Shown here one piece after another: positions 40,939-51,412 of a stretch of 64,000 bases of DNA. The stretch comes from Anodontia alba (taxonomy: Eukaryota; Mollusca; Bivalvia; Lucinida; Lucinidae): NCBI GenBank assembly GCA_964016985.1, contig OZ024825.1, forward strand, positions 598,501 through 662,500. Reading direction: 5' to 3'. Below the pieces are notes generated by a model. That model did not search any database. It saw only the letters and a program-made list of their open reading frames with translations, and had not been told where the DNA came from. Both the position numbers and the translations under genes were made by a program. Position 1 is the stretch's first letter, and the number at the start of each line of letters is the position of its first letter.

Positions 40939-42581
40939 GTTTAAACTCATACTTTGCTTCTGTCTCTTCGCTAGATGACTCACAAGCAACTTTGCCGTCA
41001 TTTTCGGAACACACTGACAAAGTATTAGATAATATCGATATTACAGAAGAAGAAATTAAAGATGTCATCGTAAATTTAGACCCAAATAAAGCTTCTGGTC
41101 CTGACATGATTAGTAACAAAATGATTATAAAGATAGCAGCTGTTATAGCAAAGCCACTCTGTATAATATTCAATCGCTCGCTGAATGAGGGTATTTTCCC
41201 AGACATTTGGAAATTAGGGAACCTTGTACCATTATTTAAAAAAGGGGATAGATCTATACCAGCAAACAATCGGCCAGTTTCGCTCTTAAGTAATTTAGGT
41301 AAAATTCAAGAACAAATCGTTTTTAAACATATGTACAACCATCTACATAGTAACAATTTGTTGTTTAAATACCAGTCTGGCTTCCGACCTGGTCATTCTA
41401 CTACTTTTCAACTTATTGATATATTTCATCATATTTGCCAGTCCTTCGACGAGAAACAATATTCATGTATGATTTTCTGTGACATATCAAAGGCCTTTGA
41501 CAAGGTATGGCATAGAGGTCTCCTATTTAAACTTCGACAAAATGGAATTAAGGGCAAACTCCTTGCATGGATTTCTAATTATTTGTCCTCAAGAAAACAA
41601 AGAGTTAAGATAAATTCAGCTACTTCTTCCCTCCTATCAGTAAATGCAGGTGTCCCCCAGGGTTCTGTGTTGGGACCACTTCTATTTTTAGTATATGTGA
41701 ACGACATTGCAGAGAACCTCTTAAGTCTTGTTCGATTATTTGCAGATGACAGTTCTTTGTTCTTTTCTGCCACTAATCTTAAAGATATAGAAGGAGTAAT
41801 TAATCATGACCTTTCACTAATATCAGAATGGGCTAAGAAATGGCTTGTAGATTTTAATCCTATAAAGACAGTAGCCATGTTGTTTTCTCTCAGACCTATC
41901 GATGCCTTACCTTTATTGAATTTTAATAATAGTATTATTGATTTTGTTGAGAATCATAAGCATCTAGGAATAACATTTTCTTGCAATGGTCAGTGGCATA
42001 CACACATCGAGACAATTCAAAAGGGGGCTTATAAGATACTTGGCATTATGCGGAAGCTTAAATATAGTTTCAGCAGACAAGCATTAAATCAGATGTATGT
42101 ATCTTATGTAAGACCTCTGCTGGAATATTCGTCGATTGTATGGGACGGATGTACGGAGCAAGATAAAACTGCATTAGAAAGACTTCAAAATGAGGCTGCA
42201 AGAATAGTCACTGGTCTCACACGATCTACTTCTATTGTTAACTTATATAAAGAATGTGGTTGGGACTCACTTGCAGATCGAAGATATTTTCAGAAAATGT
42301 GCTTCATGTACAAGTGTTCAAATAATCTTGTACCAGACTATATATCTGATATTATTCCACCACGTGTTGCTGACGTTTCAAATTACCCATTACGCAATCG
42401 AGACAATTTTTCAAATATATACAACCGCACAGAAACTGCCCGCAGATCTTGCATTCCGTCTTCTGTAACTCACTGGAATAGCCTTCGCGCTAATATTAGA
42501 GAAGCAGACACTTACTTATCATTTCGTAAATACTCAAAGACGAAGTCTTATACAATGCGAATGTCCCTTCATACTTTTTGA
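40932..42581 (+). pseudogene. LINE reverse transcriptase
   Basis: This is the longest frame of the window (529 codons from 40992). Counting from 40992, it has 'NKASGPD' at 32-38, 'YQSGFRPGHST' at 127-137, 'DISKAFDKVWH' at 164-174, 'GVPQGSVLGPLLF' at 220-232 and the catalytic 'FADD' at 250-253 (codons 41739-41750). The 'LLEYSSIVWDG' and 'AARIVTG' blocks follow, as in CR1/jockey elements. The polymerase residues are intact. It ends early by frameshift near 42550. Confidence 0.93.
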
Positions 42582-42901
42582 AAGGTCAAAGAAAGCTGTC
42601 AGTGCTACACGCAAGAATCCGCAACAATTGTAGTGATTTAAAGTCTGACTTGTTTCAAAATCATCTAACAGATGACAAGAAGTGCACTTGTGGCTATGAC
42701 AATGAAAATGCCCTTCATTACTTTTTTGAATGTAATAATTACACTCATCAAAGAATAATAATGTTTCAGCAAACCAGACACTTTCATCCACTCAGTTTAA
42801 ATGCAGTCTTGTTTGGGAAAACTTCTCTCTCGGACGAGGATAACTTTGTTCTTTTTCAGGCAATTCAACAATATATTAAAGATTCCATGCGATTCGAATA
42901 A
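42555..42901 (+). pseudogene. LINE C-terminal Cys/His region
   Basis: After a frameshift the text 'GQRKLSVLHARIRNNCSDL' continues with 'KCTCGYDNENALHYFFEC'. This has the C-x-C...H...C spacing seen at the C-terminus of related LINE proteins, possibly for nucleic acid binding. It is a continuation of the RT protein and not a separate gene. Confidence 0.82.
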
Positions 42902-43154
42902 TTCCGCAGAAGATAGTTCAAACTCATGCACTGTTTAAATTCTGGAGGACGGCCGACGCTGAATCTATCTATCTATCTATCTGTCTATCACGTTAGAAAA
43001 TAATTATGTATTCTAATAGCTATATCTATATGTTTGCCATGTTGTAATTGTTTATATGTTGTAGGGGGCGGGCTATAACTAATGTTGTTAGAACTTGTAG
43101 CCCAACCCCATTGCTTTTTGAGGCAATAAAATATGTTTAAACTAAAAAAAAAAC

Positions 43155-43165
43155 TACAGGTAATG
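43155..43165 (+). repeat. Target-site duplication of the LINE, right copy
   Basis: 'tacaggtaatg' follows the A tail directly and pairs with 39164-39174. 43166-43620 holds nothing recognisable. Confidence 0.85.
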
Positions 43166-43619
43166 CACGGCGGTCATTTGTTTTCATCGTATCTAGGGAC
43201 AAGTCAGAACGAGGCAACCGGAAGTGTGGTCCCCCGAATTGAAGCAATTAATTTCATAAACTTACCAATAATCCTAAACAATCCGACAATTCATAATAAG
43301 CAATTAAATCATTTTTTGTTGCCATGTGTTTTTATATATATAGATGAGGTAATATAATCCTGTTCCATACTGCCCAATACATATTAATATATTTTAATGT
43401 ATTCATTGGCACCAAACTAAATAAACGGGGCCGTCCCTTTAGCCAATATAGGCTGTTCGTACGGGGTCGTACGAATAACTACGGCTTTTTTCTTTAAAAC
43501 TCAGATTTATCGTTTCAAGGGGTATGAAACCCACAAACCAAACATTCTCCGTTTTTTTTAAGTTTTTTTTTTACTTTAATCTACGGTAAATAATCAATTT
43601 CTTTGTTGCACAGGTCTTT

Positions 43620-45350
43620 CAAATACAGAAATAAATTGGGTGATTATAAAAGCTTGAAGTAAAGGTCGGGAGTCGGGACCCAAAGTCGGGAGTAAATTTG
43701 GACAATCAAATAATAACACTAAACTTGCACCTATCGGGATGAAATTTAGAACATAAGTAGAATATAGACTCTTCTTAAAAATGCATATAAGATTTTATAT
43801 TACTATTAAATATTTTTCTCGTTATAGTATGAAATATACGACTAGGACGCTCATTTTGGGGTCGGGACCAACTTTTGCGGTATTGACGATGTTAGGCATT
43901 TTGCAAATTATAGTCAGTCTGGGGATTCCACACGAACTATTTTATACATCTTCAGTTAAAAACATGTCACAGATCAGAAAAATGTAAAATTAAAGTTATT
44001 TCAACGCACCGTCTGGTAAATAATTGACCCGGTAGTAGGTCGGGAGTAAATTTTGGCTGTTGCGGTATTGACGATGTCAAGCATTTTGCAAATTATGGTC
44101 AGTTGGGGGAGTCCACAAGAAATATTGTATGCAAAAACATGTCACAGATCAGAAAAAAATACAAAAATAAATTTATTTCATCGCACCCATAACGAAAACA
44201 CGCCTATTCAAATATATTGAAAATGTCACCACCAAAAAAATGAAAGTTTTCAGAGGAAAATTCAGATAGTTTTCATATTTCTGCTCAAAACATAGATTGT
44301 GGTACTCGTTAGAACCGCCTCGTCGAGGCGGTTCTAAAGAGTATCCACAATCTATGTTTTGAGTAGCAATAAGAAAAATAATGTATACCCCTGTAAACCC
44401 CAGTTTTACTATATAAAAGTGAGGTTTAAGGGGTTCAAATTTATATAGGTATGTTTTCGTGATGGTCTAGTAAATATTTGGCCCGGGGCCAGCTCAGGAC
44501 TAATCAGGGACCGAAATCAAATTGAAATAAGGGACTCTTTATGTCTTGTCTTTAGTTTTTGCACAAGATTGTATATTAGATGATTTTGTTTTGTCTTTGA
44601 CATTTTTTATTAAATTTTGTTTTATTTTTCTATTTATTTAAAACCCATATATGCTCATGTGTTAAAAAACATAACTACAGTTACAGAAATAAAATATATG
44701 TGACATTAGCAAGAAGGCAAATCTGAGTCGATTACAAGCAGAAATTTAGTCCAGACCTACTCCTGGGTCAATTATTTACTACACGGTGCAATGAAATAAC
44801 TATTTTTCATATTTTTCTGATTTGTGACATGTTTTTAAATGAAATTGCTTAAAATAATTCTCGTGGCAACCCGCAACTGATCATAATTTGCAAAATGCTT
44901 GACATCGTCTCTCCCGCAGAAGCCGAAATTTGGTCCCGACCTACTCCCGGGTCAATTATTTACTAGACGGTGCGATGAAATAACATTTTTTTTTCTAATC
45001 TGTGACATGTTTTTAATTGACAATGTATAAAATAATTCGTGTGGAATTCCCAGACTGACAATAATTTGCAAATGCTTGACATCGTCAATACCGCAAATGT
45101 TGGTCCCGACCCCAAAATGAGCGACGTAGTTGTATATTTCATACTATAACGTGAAAAATATTTGATAATAGTATAAAATCTTATATGCATTTTAAAGAAG
45201 AGTCTATATTCTACTTATGTTCTAAATTTCATCCTGATAGGTGCAAGTTTAATGTTATTACTTGATTGTCCAAATTTACTTCCGACTTTGGGTCCCGACT
45301 TCCGACCTTTACTTCCGGCTTTTATAATCACCCAAATAAATTTTATCGGT
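43620..45350. mobile_element. Large foldback element, arms of about 560-590 bp
   Basis: The left arm is about 43630-44190 and the right arm about 44760-45343. They are inverse copies at roughly 90% by eye ('ttgcacctatcgggatgaaa' against 'tttcatcctgataggtgcaa'). Each arm contains two related blocks with 'attgacgatgt', 'aagcattttgcaaatta' and 'aacatgtcacagatcag'. Short frames in the arms (43781-43987 plus, 45190-44963 minus) look alike only because the arms are copies. The spacer holds a hairpin element. Confidence 0.85.
44270..44460. mobile_element. Hairpin element, 'cgttagaaccgcctcg' subtype
   Basis: 'gtactcgttagaaccgcctc' and 'gaggcggttctaaagagtat' are inverse arms. 'gtatacccctgtaaacccca' follows. 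It is nested in the foldback spacer. Confidence 0.85.
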
Positions 45351-45472
45351 TACGGGACTCCGATCTGCGATTTCATTCCGACCCGGTGGCTGTACTAATA
45401 GCCTCCACCTGCTGCAGCAACGCGTTGGATTTTAGACTGAAAACAGTCCTTGCGACAAGGACATCAGCCAAA

Positions 45473-45623
45473 ATGGGCAACCAAACTTCGGCCGACGATA
45501 TGAACATGGCAAGGCATAAGTTTGATGATGACCCGAAGAAAAATGTGAAGAATTTTCCAAATAGGACCGGTCGAGCTACTTACGACGCTTTGACTGGATT
45601 TCCACAAGGCAGAAAAGAAAGGG
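45473..45623 (+). CDS. NDUFB7: NDUFB7 coding exon 1
   Basis: It has 50 codons plus one base and ends after 'GRKER'. The donor is gtatga at 45624. The frame stays open into the intron, which can mislead ORF finders into a false longer protein. The upstream in-frame extension to 45266 lies partly in the foldback arm and is not coding. Confidence 0.93.
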
Positions 45624-48600
45624 GTATGATGGCTGTCAAATCTGTGTGCAATTTTCTTGCCTCTTTCAACTTAACGAAGATTATACTAACCTAAGTGCTA
45701 CCAGTTCTCTCTTCACGCCAACTCTCTTTCAAAACACGTGGCCATGCGTACAGCTCTTGTGTGTGGAGCGCAATGCTCCATGCCAGTGAGACGGCCATTG
45801 ACAAAGCCAAACCTCCAACGTCTGCAGGGAAGTGACAGGGCAATGATCAGACAGATCTGCAACGTCAGGCCACAAGACATTGTCACGACCAGGTCCAATG
45901 AGCTACTTGCGTGGCTTAGCATTGAGGACCTGGACCTCATTCTGAAGGAGTGAAGGCTCTGATGATGGTATGGACATGTGGAACGCTCCAATGGGGACCC
46001 CTCCAATGGTGCAATCAACAGCCTTTGACATACGGGTTGATGGAAAGCGTGGGCCTAGGAGGCCCAAGATGACATGGAAGCAGCTGACAGAGGGATAGCT
46101 GACAGAGAGGGATCGCAGAAAGTGGAAGCTCTCGGCTATCGACCCTCATGATACACATACCTGGAGATCTGGTGTGAGATCTGCCATGCGTGCAGCAAGC
46201 CAGCTATCTGGAAGGAGGCCCACTGATGTGGATGTTGCCCCTGTACCTGCACTTTAAACAAAAATTTGATTATGATATATGATATGATTACATTGTATGG
46301 TCCAGATTGGAGAATAAAGGCCTACAAGTAACCATTTTGAATTGCCATACATTTGTGGTGATTGGCTGGATTGTCGGCCTGATTAGCTCTGTTGGTAGAG
46401 CACCTGACTTGCAAGAAGTAGGTCGCGGGTTCATGTCATGCATCAGGCACACTTTTTCCTCCTAAGTGTACATCAGTAGTGCCCAACGTGAATAACCCAA
46501 CGTATTGGTGTTGGTAGGTGCAGAGAGAGGCTAGAATCTAAAAGTATGTTCAGCTGATGCCTTGCACTTAAAAGTTAAATGGGGAAGGAGTGTCGTGATT
46601 GGCGGGATGGTCGGCCTGAATAGCTCAGTTGGTAGAGCACCTGAATTGCAAGCAGGGGGTTTGTGGGTCCGAGTCCTGCATGAGGCACGCTTTTTCCTCT
46701 TTTTACATTATATTCTTTAACCTGCACAGGATGTGACTTTCCCTGGTCAGGGAGCCTCTACTTAACGTCACGATCCGAAAGACGATGCACAGTTTTCATG
46801 TCATGCCTGCATGTTCAGACATCAATGATTGCCGTTCCTGTGCTTGGGATTGATCCCGGTACTGTAGAGGCTGGTGCACTTACCACTGAGGTACCACCCT
46901 TCTTTCTCCAGTTATAGCTAGCCTCGGTGGCTCAGTTGGATGCGCGTCTGACTGGTGATCAGGAGATTTTGAGTTCGACCCCACCGGGATGACAACATTC
47001 TCTGGTGGAGAGTCATCATGAAATCTTTTCTACAGTCGTTCTCTCCCTTCTGCTGATTAATGAAGGGCAGTTATCAGTTTCTGGCAAAAGGATGTGCACA
47101 ATGCTGGTTAACCGTTAGAGGACTAAGTCTGTCCAGCTAAAGTGATTAGGTAAACTGACGGCGCTCAACATGACCCCATTGGGTTGACTGCTGTAAAACC
47201 TCAACAAAAATTCTCCAGTTATCATACATCTAACTTGATCCAGTATATATATCCAGATCACTGTAAATGAGATAATATGAAATTTGGCACTATCTTGATG
47301 CTAGTCCAAATATTCTCTGACATTTAGGTGGCTTTTCTTTATTTTGATACTTACAACTTACTGTCAGAGCAACTTAGCTATCAAAAATGCAGAATGTTTC
47401 CAGCCAGTCCTGGCTGGGCACTTTCAAAGAAAATTCTGAATATCATCTTGCAGATAGCAACATGAAATTTTACAATAAACAAAAGAAACCATAATCCAAT
47501 AAATTACATGTAAATAATTTGTTTCATTAGAAACTTGCATAACCAGCATTTTTTCTGTACCTGTATTCCCTCTTTGCTCACTTGAGCCTTTAGGCTTATA
47601 AGTAAGCTTATAGTATAGGTAGGCTCAGCCATCCTTCTATCGTCCATCCCTCTTCCTCATTTTCAAGCCTCTTCTCCTCAGAAACCACTGGGCCAGGCAA
47701 AGCCAAATTTCACATGGAGCCTCAATGGTTAGGAAGAACAAAAGTTTGTCCAAGATGGCCACCATGCCCATATATGGTAAAAAGTTCGTTATAGCCCTGG
47801 GGTAAAAAATGGCTCCGCCCAAGGGGTCACTTGTTTTCCATAGACTCTTAGAGGGAAAATGCTTCAAACATCCTCCTCAGAAACTACTCAGCCAATCAAA
47901 GCCAAATTTTACATGTACTGAGGTGAGTAGTGGGGAGCGAAATTGGGTTAGCTGAATCTGGGTCACATGACCACGGTGGCCACCACTACTGATCATGGTA
48001 AAATCCTTTAAATATCTTCTTCTACATACCCAAAGAGTCAATGGCTTTGGGGCTTGGTATGCGGCATTGGGGAGACGGGCCCAATAAACTTTAAAAAAAT
48101 GATAACCTTGGGTTGACCTTGACCTTTTAATGCTCTACCACAAAAAGGGGCGAGGGTATTATATTATACCCTTCGAAATTTTGAGTGTCTGTCAGCCCTT
48201 CCATTATTCATGTCCACTCCATAACTGATACAGTTCGAGATATTTTCACAAGACTTAACACAAATATAAAACACTACGAGACGGCATGCAGAACCATGAA
48301 CCATAATTCTGGTTTGCCAACTTTTGGAGTTATTGCCCTTTGAACATGGCCATTTCAACCATGTACTGGTGTCTGAAATTTTGACCCATAGTGCTGAGCA
48401 TTAAGAGCTAAATAGAAATACACGTTGAATTGTTTTGCTTACAATTTTCAGTTATGGTTGCTACAATACAAGAGATGGAAGATGCTCACGTGCCATTAGA
48501 TAAACGTGACTATTGTGCTCATCTATATATAGCCTGGAAAAAATGTCACATGGAGAATATGCCGTGGGGAAAGGCAAAATGTAAACCTCAAATACACGAG

Positions 48601-49305
48601 TATACCCACTGTGAGCACGAAGAGTAAGTTCTTGATTAGTTTTATGCATTTAACACTTACGGTGCTATGAGCAAATTCAGCAGATGACAAACTGATGATA
48701 TTTTTCTTATTGTTCCTAAAAAATAGAATCTGACACTTCATGAAGTGTCAAATCCTATTTTCTAGGAAAAATTAGAAAAAAAATATTTTAAATTGTCATC
48801 TGCTGGAATTTTTACCCAACATGCAAAGTTAATTGTACCTTAAAAGCTCCATATTCCTCAAAAACAGACTTTTTATTATCCAAGAAAGGTTTAATAAATT
48901 GATATATGGTATTAATAAGATCATAAAATGTGGCATCTGACAACCTGTAATGTTGCCAGCATTAATTCAAAGATGCAATAAAAAATCATTCCATTTTTGA
49001 TCCAGTTCAAAAACAAGAGACAAACTGAAATTTTACAGGCTGTCAGATGTCACATTGTATGATCGTATCAATACTATATATCAATTTATTAAATCTTTCT
49101 TGAATAAAAAAAGTCTATTTTTAAGGAATATGGAGCCTTTAACCCTTCAAACACTAAGGAAAATTGTTGCAGATGACATTTTAAGAGAAAATAAGAATTG
49201 GCATTTCATATGAATCAGTGTCTGCTTGGCATTTCATATGAACCAGTGTCTGCTGAGTAAAAGGTAAAATTATTATTTGTCATAGCTCTAGATAAGAGGG
49301 GTATC

Positions 49306-49337
<32 letters not shown>

Positions 49338-50322
49338 GGGGAGGTGGAGATATTTTTCTTATTTCTCCACAAAACATATGAGGTGGGTACTCATTAGAAG
49401 CTCCTTGCTAAGGTGCTTCTACTGAGTACCCATAACATATGTTTTGTCAAAAATATTTTTCTTATTTCTCCGAGGTGCTTCTAATGAGTATCCACAACAT
49501 ACGTTTTCATGGAGAATTGTCTCAAAAGGGGACCATTTACATGAAATGTAAAGTCCTGTTTTCTTGTAAAAATAACAAAAAAATATTAGTCATTTTTTGT
49601 ATGCAAATTTTATCAGCTAAGAGCTTACTAAGAGTAAAAGAATTTTTGGTTATTGGTATTCTATTGGGAACAGGGTACCAATAAAGGGTGGTGAGGACTA
49701 GAACTAGCAACAAGTATACGGAAGCTAAGGGCTATATTTGATGGAAGGGTACCAAGAAATATGGATATCTTACAGCAGTAGATCTATGTCGCATTTATAA
49801 AGACTGATTGCAATTGTAATGAGTTTTTGCAACTGATTTTCTTGGCAATTGCTATACAGATTTTTGTGTTCTTATCAATAACATGCATCAGGTTTTTAAA
49901 AACATAGTTAAATATGGTATTAGTAAATTTTCCACCATTTTTCTGTTTTTACAAAGGAGACAACTTTTGTGGCTTCCTGTTTGTTTTCTTGCACACATTG
50001 CCCCTTTCTAAAAGGGGTTTACTCTTTACAGAATGGAGACAAAACAATTTTGACAGAATTACATTCTCTTTATATTTTTCTTTGTATTTCTAGCTAAAAG
50101 CCCTGTATTATCTGCCACTTGTTAAGAACCATTAAGCTGTCTATTGATATTGTTTTTGTCAGGGCTATAATTTTTATGTCTTGTTAATGATTTCTTTTGT
50201 TTCTGGTATTTTTCAGTTTCTTACTACGAAAGAAAGAGTATGAGAGGGAAAGAAGACTGCGTGAACGTGAAAACAAAAAATTGCAGGCAGCTTCACAAAA
50301 TGCTGAAGTAGAAATACAATAG
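45473..50322 (+). CDS. NDUFB7: NDUFB7 (mitochondrial complex I B18 subunit), complete, three exons
   Basis: Exons 45473-45623, 48452-48623 and 50217-50322 join in phase to a 142-aa protein; human NDUFB7 is 137 aa. NDUFB7 is an accessory subunit of NADH:ubiquinone oxidoreductase on the intermembrane-space face. Both CX9C motifs are present (C72/C82 and C94/C104), the usual substrates for disulfide-relay import. Gly2 with Ser6 (MGNQTS) fits an N-myristoylation motif, as in the human protein. 'GFPQGRKERVMVATIQEMED' spans the first splice and 'CEHEDFLLRKKEYERERRLR' the second; both match the family. The start sits in a good context ('gccaaaatgg'). Intron 1 (2,828 nt) is full of repeats. A possible poly(A) signal is aataaa near 51713; nearer ones were not seen. 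Confidence 0.95.
45698..46290 (+). mobile_element. 5'-truncated RTE-type LINE (same family as 5300-8640)
   Basis: It starts at 'tgctaccagttctc', 74 bases after the exon 1 donor, and runs to 'gatgttgcccctgtacctgc' and an 'atgat' repeat tail. The translation has 'LTKPNLQRLQGSDRAMIRQ' and 'RSNELLAWLSIEDLDLI' with frame breaks and stops. It lies in sense orientation in NDUFB7 intron 1. Confidence 0.9.
46355..46720 (+). mobile_element. SINE family B, two tandem tRNA-like heads
   Basis: 'ggcctgattagctctgttgg' near 46377 and 'ggcctgaatagctcagttgg' near 46612 each precede 'tagagcacctga' and 'ttgcaag', like an alanine tRNA anticodon arm. 'actttttcctcct' and 'gctttttcctct' follow the respective heads. 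The T arms do not fold well, so these are not working tRNAs. Confidence 0.75.
46725..46903 (-). mobile_element. tRNA-derived SINE head, minus orientation
   Basis: On the minus strand, 'ggtggtacctcagtggtaag' and 'ccgggatcaatcccaagc' are A- and B-box-like. It is cut by or abuts the family A SINE at 46916. Confidence 0.6.
46916..47210 (+). mobile_element. SINE family A with 12-bp target duplication
   Basis: 'ttctccagttat' at 46904-46915 and 47211-47222 bracket the element. It has the full tRNA-like head, core and 'ctgtaaaacctcaacaaaaa' tail. It is in NDUFB7 intron 1, sense orientation. Confidence 0.92.
47575..47990. mobile_element. Fragment of a 'gctcacttgagcc'-ended element
   Basis: 'gctcacttgagcctttaggc' is the inverse of the right end of 1745-3530. 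Two units with 'cctcctcagaaa' and 'aaagccaaattt' follow. 47990-48430 is intron DNA with no clear feature beyond a weak 'tatacccttcgaa' element edge. Confidence 0.55.
48452..48623 (+). CDS. NDUFB7: NDUFB7 coding exon 2
   Basis: The acceptor is 'acaattttcag' and the donor 'gtaagt' at 48624. It encodes the core with all four motif cysteines, from VMVATIQEMED through 'DYCAHLYIAWKKC' to 'THCEHE'. It enters with two bases of a split valine codon and leaves with two bases of a split aspartate codon. Confidence 0.96.
48837..49142. mobile_element. Foldback MITE flanked by TTAA
   Basis: 'aagctccatattcctcaaaa' at the left and 'aaggaatatggagcct' at the right are inverse ends within TTAA on both sides, as piggyBac-type elements make. 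The arms include 'tccaagaaaggtttaataaa' and its inverse. It is in NDUFB7 intron 2; a related copy lies at 53115-53415. Confidence 0.78.
49345..49510. mobile_element. Hairpin element, 'actcattagaagc' family, compound
   Basis: 'ggtgggtactcattagaagc' faces 'gcttctactgagtacccata', and a further half copy follows with 'cttctaatgagtatccac'. A G run precedes it at 49321-49341. Confidence 0.8.
50217..50322 (+). CDS. NDUFB7: NDUFB7 coding exon 3
   Basis: The acceptor is 'ggtatttttcag'. It encodes a charged helix 'FLLRKKEYERERRLRERENK' and ends TAG at 50320-50322, as in the basic, acidic C-terminal helix of the family. Confidence 0.95.
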
Positions 50323-50669
50323 GATAGTTTTTTTAATCTAGGGGAAAAAAAAGTTTTAATTTTAATATATGCATCATCACAGAAAATTTTTCATTAGATA
50401 TATTATGCCAGCAGTGAATTCCCAGGTCAGTCTGCCAGTAAATATATATTTATGCTGTTTGCTGTGATGGTGTGGTATCAGCCACTAGAGGAGGGTCTTC
50501 ATGTCTGTACCTTGTGTTGGTGACCAGCATAGATCTTGATTAGTCTATTGTTCTAGTTCCTTGCAGGTCGCATCATAACTCAGTTTACTCTTTGCTGGTT
50601 TGATCTGATGTGGCAGCCCACAGCTCCAGTTAAGGGTGTGTTATTCATCCGGAATCGAAGGACTTGTTA

Positions 50670-50855
50670 AGGTGGAGTATTTGGTGATAATTCTGGGATA
50701 AGTTTTCTTATTTCTCCATAAAAACATATGTTGTGGGTACTCATTAGAAGCGCCTCAGCAAGACACTTCTAATGAGTACCGAAACAAATGTTATTATGGA
50801 GAACTGGAGAAAAATTTTCCAGAATTATCACCAAATACTCCTTAACAATTTCTCT
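50670..50855. mobile_element. Hairpin element, 'actcattagaagc' family, long copy
   Basis: The palindrome extends to the outer arms 'ggagtatttggtgataattc' and 'gaattatcaccaaatactcc', giving almost 90 bp per arm. It lies 350 bp past the NDUFB7 stop, possibly in its 3' untranslated region. Confidence 0.88.
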
Positions 50856-50867
50856 GAGAAAGTATTG

Positions 50868-50995
50868 ATATTTTTTTCTTATTTCTCAGCAAAAACATAT
50901 GTTCTGGGAACTCATTAGGAGGACCTCACCGAGGCACTTGTAATGTTTACCCCCAACACGTTTTCGTGGAGAAATAAAAAATAAAAAAAATCAGG
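50868..50995. mobile_element. Hairpin element, 'actcattag' family
   Basis: 'cttatttctcagcaaaaac' and 'actcattaggaggacctc' face 'gaggcacttgtaatg' and 'tttcgtggagaaata'. Confidence 0.75.
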
Positions 50996-51299
50996 ATGTC
51001 CCCTCTTATTTGGAGTAACGCTATGGTCATTGCAAATAAAGTCACTAAATATTTCAGTGCAGTTGAACTAATTGTTTTGAAAATAGTCATCCTGTTGAAA
51101 ACATGATTTAGTGAAAAGGAAAAGAGTTGGAGACAGGAATATTCGTGAAACGAACTCTCTTTTGTGAAAATAACAGTGTAAAAGGGACATTTTCAAGCCT
51201 TGGCATCAGAATTATTTGTATAGTGCTATTAAAATGTAATAACTGACAGTGCTCTAGGTGAGGTGAGGTTTTTTTTGTTTCAGCCATAAAGTGTTGTTA

Positions 51300-51412
51300 A
51301 TGTCCTTGTTTCTCCATGAAAACAGATGTTGTGGGTACTCATTAGTAGCACCTCGGCAAGGTGCTTCTGATGAGTCTCTCATACGGTATGTTTTCATGGA
51401 GAAATGAAAAAT
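51300..51412. mobile_element. Hairpin element, 'actcattag' family
   Basis: 'tttctccatgaaaacag' and 'gggtactcattagtagcacc' face 'ggtgcttctgatgagtctc' and 'ttttcatggagaaat'. Confidence 0.8.

Larger units (their letters stand above)
39175..43154 (+). mobile_element. Nearly full-length APE-type LINE (CR1/jockey-like) with 2A-like motif
   Basis: It is flanked by an 11-bp duplication. It reads a GT/AT microsatellite (39181-39281), a short leader with small frames, a 2A-like motif (39727-39753), endonuclease, reverse transcriptase, a cysteine-histidine C-terminal region, an (ATCT)n tract at 42964-42990, aataaa near 43126 and an A tail. Two single-step frameshifts (near 40932 and near 42550) break the coding region. 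The RT and endonuclease residues look intact, so the copy died recently or is close to an active source. Clade placement is inferred from the FADD box and APE blocks. Confidence 0.88.

Noticed and set aside
43781..45190. Similar short proteins on opposite strands (43781-43987 and 45190-44963).
   Set aside because: They are the same sequence seen in the two arms of a foldback; frames diverge by indels, so coding constraint is not supported.
45266..45472. In-frame upstream extension of NDUFB7 exon 1.
   Set aside because: Part of it lies in the foldback arm and it lacks family similarity; the ATG at 45473 has a good context and restores the MGxxxS motif.
46370..46700. Possible functional alanine-type tRNA genes.
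   Set aside because: The A box and anticodon region look good, but the T arms do not fold and the units carry SINE bodies.
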